Source of the DNA: JAYPAN01 sp049597955 | GTDB taxonomy: Bacteria > Pseudomonadota > Alphaproteobacteria > RS24 | DNA length: 64,000 nt | Direction: 5' to 3' | Assembly (NCBI GenBank): GCA_049597955.1 | Contig: JBMYND010000006.1 | Span: 1 to 64,000, forward strand | In this document: positions 60,721 to 64,000 of the stretch, in pieces | Layout of the letters: every line of letters starts with the position of its first letter | Position numbering within the stretch: the stretch's first letter is position 1 | The notes under the pieces: model-generated | Told to the model about the DNA's origin: nothing | The model's input: the letters and a program-made list of their open reading frames with translations, nothing else | The model's database searches: none | Made by a program: the position numbers and the translations under genes

Positions 60721-63700
60721 TCAGAAGCGATATTTTACACCCAGCTTCACTGCCCACAAAGATACATCTGAATTAACCGAAGACACGGTTGGCGTGCTGA
60801 GATTTGAATAGGTGATGGTTGTGCCATCATCGCTTAAATCGCCGTCAACCACATTTATCATGCGCGGAAAACCGGGTTCATCCAACACACCCCAATCGCT
60901 GTTCAGGAAATTGGTCAGATTTTTCATCACGAAATAGGCTGATGCTTGGCCATAGCGGTCATCTTTATACAATTCCTGCTCGGCATAGAGATCAATTTTG
61001 AAGAAATCGCTGCCCTCAAGCGAATTGCGGGGCAAAACCTGACCCGCATAGGCCATTGCACCAACTTCGCGCAAATAGTCGAAGAAACGCTCTGTCTGCG
61101 CAGCATTCGTGGCCGCATCATCACTGAAGTTGAAATTGACCAACGGGTCATTTGCCCCGGTAGGAATATACATCAGCTTGGAAGATGTCCGGAAAATTTG
61201 GTTGAGACCAAATGAACTTCCGCGGTCATATTTATAAGTCAGGCTATAGGGACGCCCCGTATTGCCATTGCCCGACAGCGAGAATTTCGTTTTGCGGTTG
61301 GGCATGAACTCAGTTTCATAACGAACACGGAATGTGTAGCGATTTTCGACGCTGAAATTGGTGCGCGACAAATTGCGGGCTTCCGGGTCGTTAAAAGCAC
61401 TATTCATATAGTTGGAAAAAGCTACTGAACTGGTCATGGAATGTGTGTCTTCAGCGTCCACATGAGCGTAGGAGACAACCCAGCTTAACCCATTATCATA
61501 TTCGCGACCAAGGCTTGCCGACAAAGTCAGGCTTTTGCTTTCACCAGAATTGGTCAGCACCCAAGCATCGGGGCTTGCGACATCATCATAGGTTGGGAAC
61601 AAACCGCCAAGAGCTGTGCCACTGGCCTGTGCTTCGGAGGCCACAATTCCGGCCTGATCGTCCGATTGTGAAATCAGCAGGTCGAAATTAAGCACATATT
61701 CACCCAGCAATTGCGTGCCGCCAATGGCATATTTCCATTCAGTCGGTATGTCGAAATTCGGATCAAGCACATTCATTTCAAAACCCGGCGAACCGGTGCC
61801 GGCCACAAGCGCATTATAAAGGTCGGTTGGTGTGCCATAGCCCGGGCAGGGTGCCGTCTGACCGCCACGACAATTTGACCAGGCAATGTCAAACAATGTG
61901 TTATCCGCCGCAAAGTCTCGCTGGCTGGGTTGCAATTGGGTCAGGAAATCGCCGGTCATATTATTGGAAATCCAGACTGTCGGATTACCGCCCCCAAATT
62001 GACCAATACCACCCCGCAAAGTGAGCACATCTGACATGTCATAGGTCACGCCAAGGCGCGGCAAGAGAAGGCTTTTACCATCCAGATTGGCAGTATTTGC
62101 ATAGCCATAGGCATCAACAAAATCACTGTTGAGCTGCGGCGTGTCATCCATTTCATACCACTCATAACGCAGGCCCGCGACAAGCTCCAATTTGTCCATA
62201 ACCATTGTGTTCTGCACAAAGGCCGTATTCACTGTATAGCCCCAATCAGCAGCAGCATCGGCGACATTGCCTGACGGTGCATTGCCGTAATACAGAACAT
62301 TGGCAATACCGGCTTCAAAATCGGCAATTGAGTCAAAGCGGGTTTCCGTCAAATTATGTTGCACAAAAATATTGTAAATGTCAGACGCCTCACGCTCATA
62401 ACCGAACAGCAATTGGCCATATGCGCTGTCGTAAAACGCTTTGGCCGACAAGGTGGTCGTGTCATAGGCCATGCTGTTGGCGTGGCGGCTGTCATCCGAG
62501 CCAATATAGACAGTTGCCTCATCATTATTGGCATTGGCCACATCAATTTGCATTTCGCCGAACACCAGACCATCTTTTGAAATCTGACGGTTTTTCAGGT
62601 CAAAAAAGCTGTAATTAAATTCGGTCGATAATTTGTCCGACCATTGTGACTTCAGTGAAGCGCGATACGAAGTCATTTCCGCGCCGCGCTCATAGAGATG
62701 TTTGTCAAATTCAAACTCATTCGCATCACCGTCGGATTCAGAAATATTGAAGCCATCATTATAATTATAGACCAAACCAATTTGGTGGCGGTCATCGAGC
62801 AAATAATCAAGTTTGATGAGATATTTTGTGTCATCGACAGGCACTGAAGCTGGCGTGCCGCCGACATCATAACCATATACGTCACGCGCAATACGGATAA
62901 TGTCATTATAATTGGCTTGCGTCAGACCGGCGACCGGCTCTGCAGCTCCTGACGTCTCGTGACCGCGCTTGAAAATATCCTCGCCGGAAAAGCTTTCATA
63001 ATTAATATAGAAAAACGCCTTGTCCTTGATGATTGGGCCTCCGAAAGAAAAGCCCATTTTATCTTCCGAATAAGAAGCGATATTGACCGACTGGCCCTGC
63101 AACTCATCGCCTTGCAGGCTGTCACTGGCCATTTCAAAAAAGAATGAACCGCCGAATTCATTGGTGCCGGACTTGGTTACCGCATTGATGTTACAACCGG
63201 AAAAGCCACCATATTGAACATCGAAAGGGGCCAACTCAACAGCAATAGTTTGCAAGGAATCATAAGAGAAAGGCATGCGTTGTGTGGGATAGCCATTGGA
63301 ATTCAGACCAAAGCCATCATTCATGCGAACGCCGTCAACCGTTGTGCTGTTAAAGCGCGGGCTGGCACCGGCACATTGAACGGAGTTGACAAAACCCTCA
63401 TCCACCCAAAGACGTGGGTCAGATTTAATCATATCGACCAAATCCCGATTATAGGCAGCTGCCGTATCCAAATCCTCTTCCGAGAAAACGGCGGACGGGC
63501 CGGTTGCCAATTGCGCAATTGAAATCGCTTCGGCCTGCACAACCACCTCATCTGTGGCTGATGCCGGTTGCAGCGTAATATCGGCGGAGGCGGTTTCACC
63601 GAGACTGAGGAAAATGCCAGTCACTGTGCGGGCGCGATAATCTGCGTCGGCCACAATGACTTCATAAGGGCCACCAATGTTCAAATTTGGCAGTGTCACC

Positions 63701-63909
63701 AAACCATCTGCATTGGTGCGGCCACGCCGGGTCGCGCCTGTTCGCGTATCGCGAATAACGACTTCAATATTCGCGCCGGGCTGGCCAGCATTATCCAGCA
63801 AACGGGCGCGAAATGCCGAAGATGTGTCTTGCGCCATGACCGATGGTGCGGCCATGGTCAGTGCAAGAGCAATTGAAACTTTAGGTAAAAACTTGTTCAG
63901 AGGGGCCAT
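60721..63909 (-). CDS. Oar-like TonB-dependent receptor with carboxypeptidase-regulatory domain
   Basis: The product has 1062 residues with a signal peptide (about 1-26, 'VMAQ'). A beta-sandwich carboxypeptidase-regulatory domain (about 30-115) precedes a TonB box-like 'DEVVVQAE', the plug ('FNSTTVDGVRMNDGFG', 'GGFSGCNINAVTKSGTNEF') and a large barrel ending 'VKLGVKYRF'. Oar-type proteins act in outer-membrane uptake or adhesion; the ligand is unknown. ATG 63909 follows CAGGAG. Confidence 0.92.
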   Translation of the reverse strand: MAPLNKFLPKVSIALALTMAAPSVMAQDTSSAFRARLLDNAGQPGANIEVVIRDTRTGATRRGRTNADGLVTLPNLNIGGPYEVIVADADYRARTVTGIFLSLGETASADITLQPASATDEVVVQAEAISIAQLATGPSAVFSEEDLDTAAAYNRDLVDMIKSDPRLWVDEGFVNSVQCAGASPRFNSTTVDGVRMNDGFGLNSNGYPTQRMPFSYDSLQTIAVELAPFDVQYGGFSGCNINAVTKSGTNEFGGSFFFEMASDSLQGDELQGQSVNIASYSEDKMGFSFGGPIIKDKAFFYINYESFSGEDIFKRGHETSGAAEPVAGLTQANYNDIIRIARDVYGYDVGGTPASVPVDDTKYLIKLDYLLDDRHQIGLVYNYNDGFNISESDGDANEFEFDKHLYERGAEMTSYRASLKSQWSDKLSTEFNYSFFDLKNRQISKDGLVFGEMQIDVANANNDEATVYIGSDDSRHANSMAYDTTTLSAKAFYDSAYGQLLFGYEREASDIYNIFVQHNLTETRFDSIADFEAGIANVLYYGNAPSGNVADAAADWGYTVNTAFVQNTMVMDKLELVAGLRYEWYEMDDTPQLNSDFVDAYGYANTANLDGKSLLLPRLGVTYDMSDVLTLRGGIGQFGGGNPTVWISNNMTGDFLTQLQPSQRDFAADNTLFDIAWSNCRGGQTAPCPGYGTPTDLYNALVAGTGSPGFEMNVLDPNFDIPTEWKYAIGGTQLLGEYVLNFDLLISQSDDQAGIVASEAQASGTALGGLFPTYDDVASPDAWVLTNSGESKSLTLSASLGREYDNGLSWVVSYAHVDAEDTHSMTSSVAFSNYMNSAFNDPEARNLSRTNFSVENRYTFRVRYETEFMPNRKTKFSLSGNGNTGRPYSLTYKYDRGSSFGLNQIFRTSSKLMYIPTGANDPLVNFNFSDDAATNAAQTERFFDYLREVGAMAYAGQVLPRNSLEGSDFFKIDLYAEQELYKDDRYGQASAYFVMKNLTNFLNSDWGVLDEPGFPRMINVVDGDLSDDGTTITYSNLSTPTVSSVNSDVSLWAVKLGVKYRF

Positions 63910-63947
63910 AATTTACTCCTGTCATGGGTCAGTATGTAAAACCACCC

Positions 63948-63969
63948 AAACGCGACAAAAACGCGACAA
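63948..63969 (-). promoter_or_regulatory. Tandem 11-bp repeat in the promoter region of the Oar-like receptor
   Basis: AAACGCGACAA occurs twice without a gap (63948-63958, 63959-63969). Read leftward this is TTGTCGCGTTT twice, about one helical turn apart, in the expected -35 region; CATACT 16 bases on could be a -10. It probably marks a regulator site. Confidence 0.5.
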
Positions 63970-64000
63970 TACTGTTGACTTATTGTGATTTAGAAAAATT

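Overview
The window comes from an alphaproteobacterium, probably a marine, TonB-receptor-rich lineage near Caulobacterales, Maricaulales or Parvularculales. This rests on the order rpmH-rnpA-yidC-engB-argB-dapD-dapE-truA-fmt-def, a SapC/cupin/tryptophan-halogenase TonB-receptor locus, an Oar-like receptor and a CYP153-like P450. The exact genus cannot be read from the sequence. Genes are tightly packed: several neighbours overlap by 1-8 bases, and three convergent pairs overlap at their stop codons.

Layout. 1-1300: the start of an HTH/ImmA-like gene preceded by a tiny cysteine-rich ORF, a structured non-coding element and a lipoprotein gene. 1326-6494: tRNA-Arg, then a leftward block of S58 peptidase, orphan histidine kinase, disulfide oxidoreductase and TVP38 membrane protein. 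6624-18267: housekeeping genes for ribosome and RNase P, membrane insertion, arginine and lysine synthesis, tRNA modification, translation start and RmuC. 18364-21349: an Ala/Arg/Glu-rich periplasmic helical protein with an OmpR-type two-component system.

21346-40444 is the accessory heart of the window, a laminarin (beta-1,3-glucan) utilization region. A leftward operon reads TonB receptor, hairpin, SapC, JmjC-like cupin, tryptophan halogenase, tryptophan halogenase, GH16. It is faced by a DUF6445-like oxygenase-fold gene and flanked by two sodium:solute symporters, a LacI regulator, a GH3 lipoprotein and a second GH16 with a new N-terminal region. Near-identical ATTGTC/GACAAT motifs lie upstream of the first symporter, the TonB receptor and GH3; two TGACA-N4-TGTCA palindromes precede the second symporter-GH16 pair. 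A plausible model is: GH16 enzymes cut the glucan, the TonB receptor imports oligomers, GH3 releases glucose, symporters take it up, and LacI senses the sugar. The roles of SapC, cupin and halogenases are unknown, and this is the most interesting system here.

40463-54850: recR, dnaX, SRP RNA, nudC, prephenate dehydratase, kdsB, cytochrome c, a YejABEF-type peptide importer, an NlpC/P60 hydrolase and a leucyl aminopeptidase. 54890-58480: a short-chain dehydrogenase and two P450 genes whose promoters carry the same palindromic operator. 58642-64000: tRNA-Ser, a secreted nuclease with a structured leader, a PhoD-like phosphatase and an Oar-like TonB receptor.

All calls come from reading the sequence and from memory of protein families. 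No database search, folding or alignment program was run.
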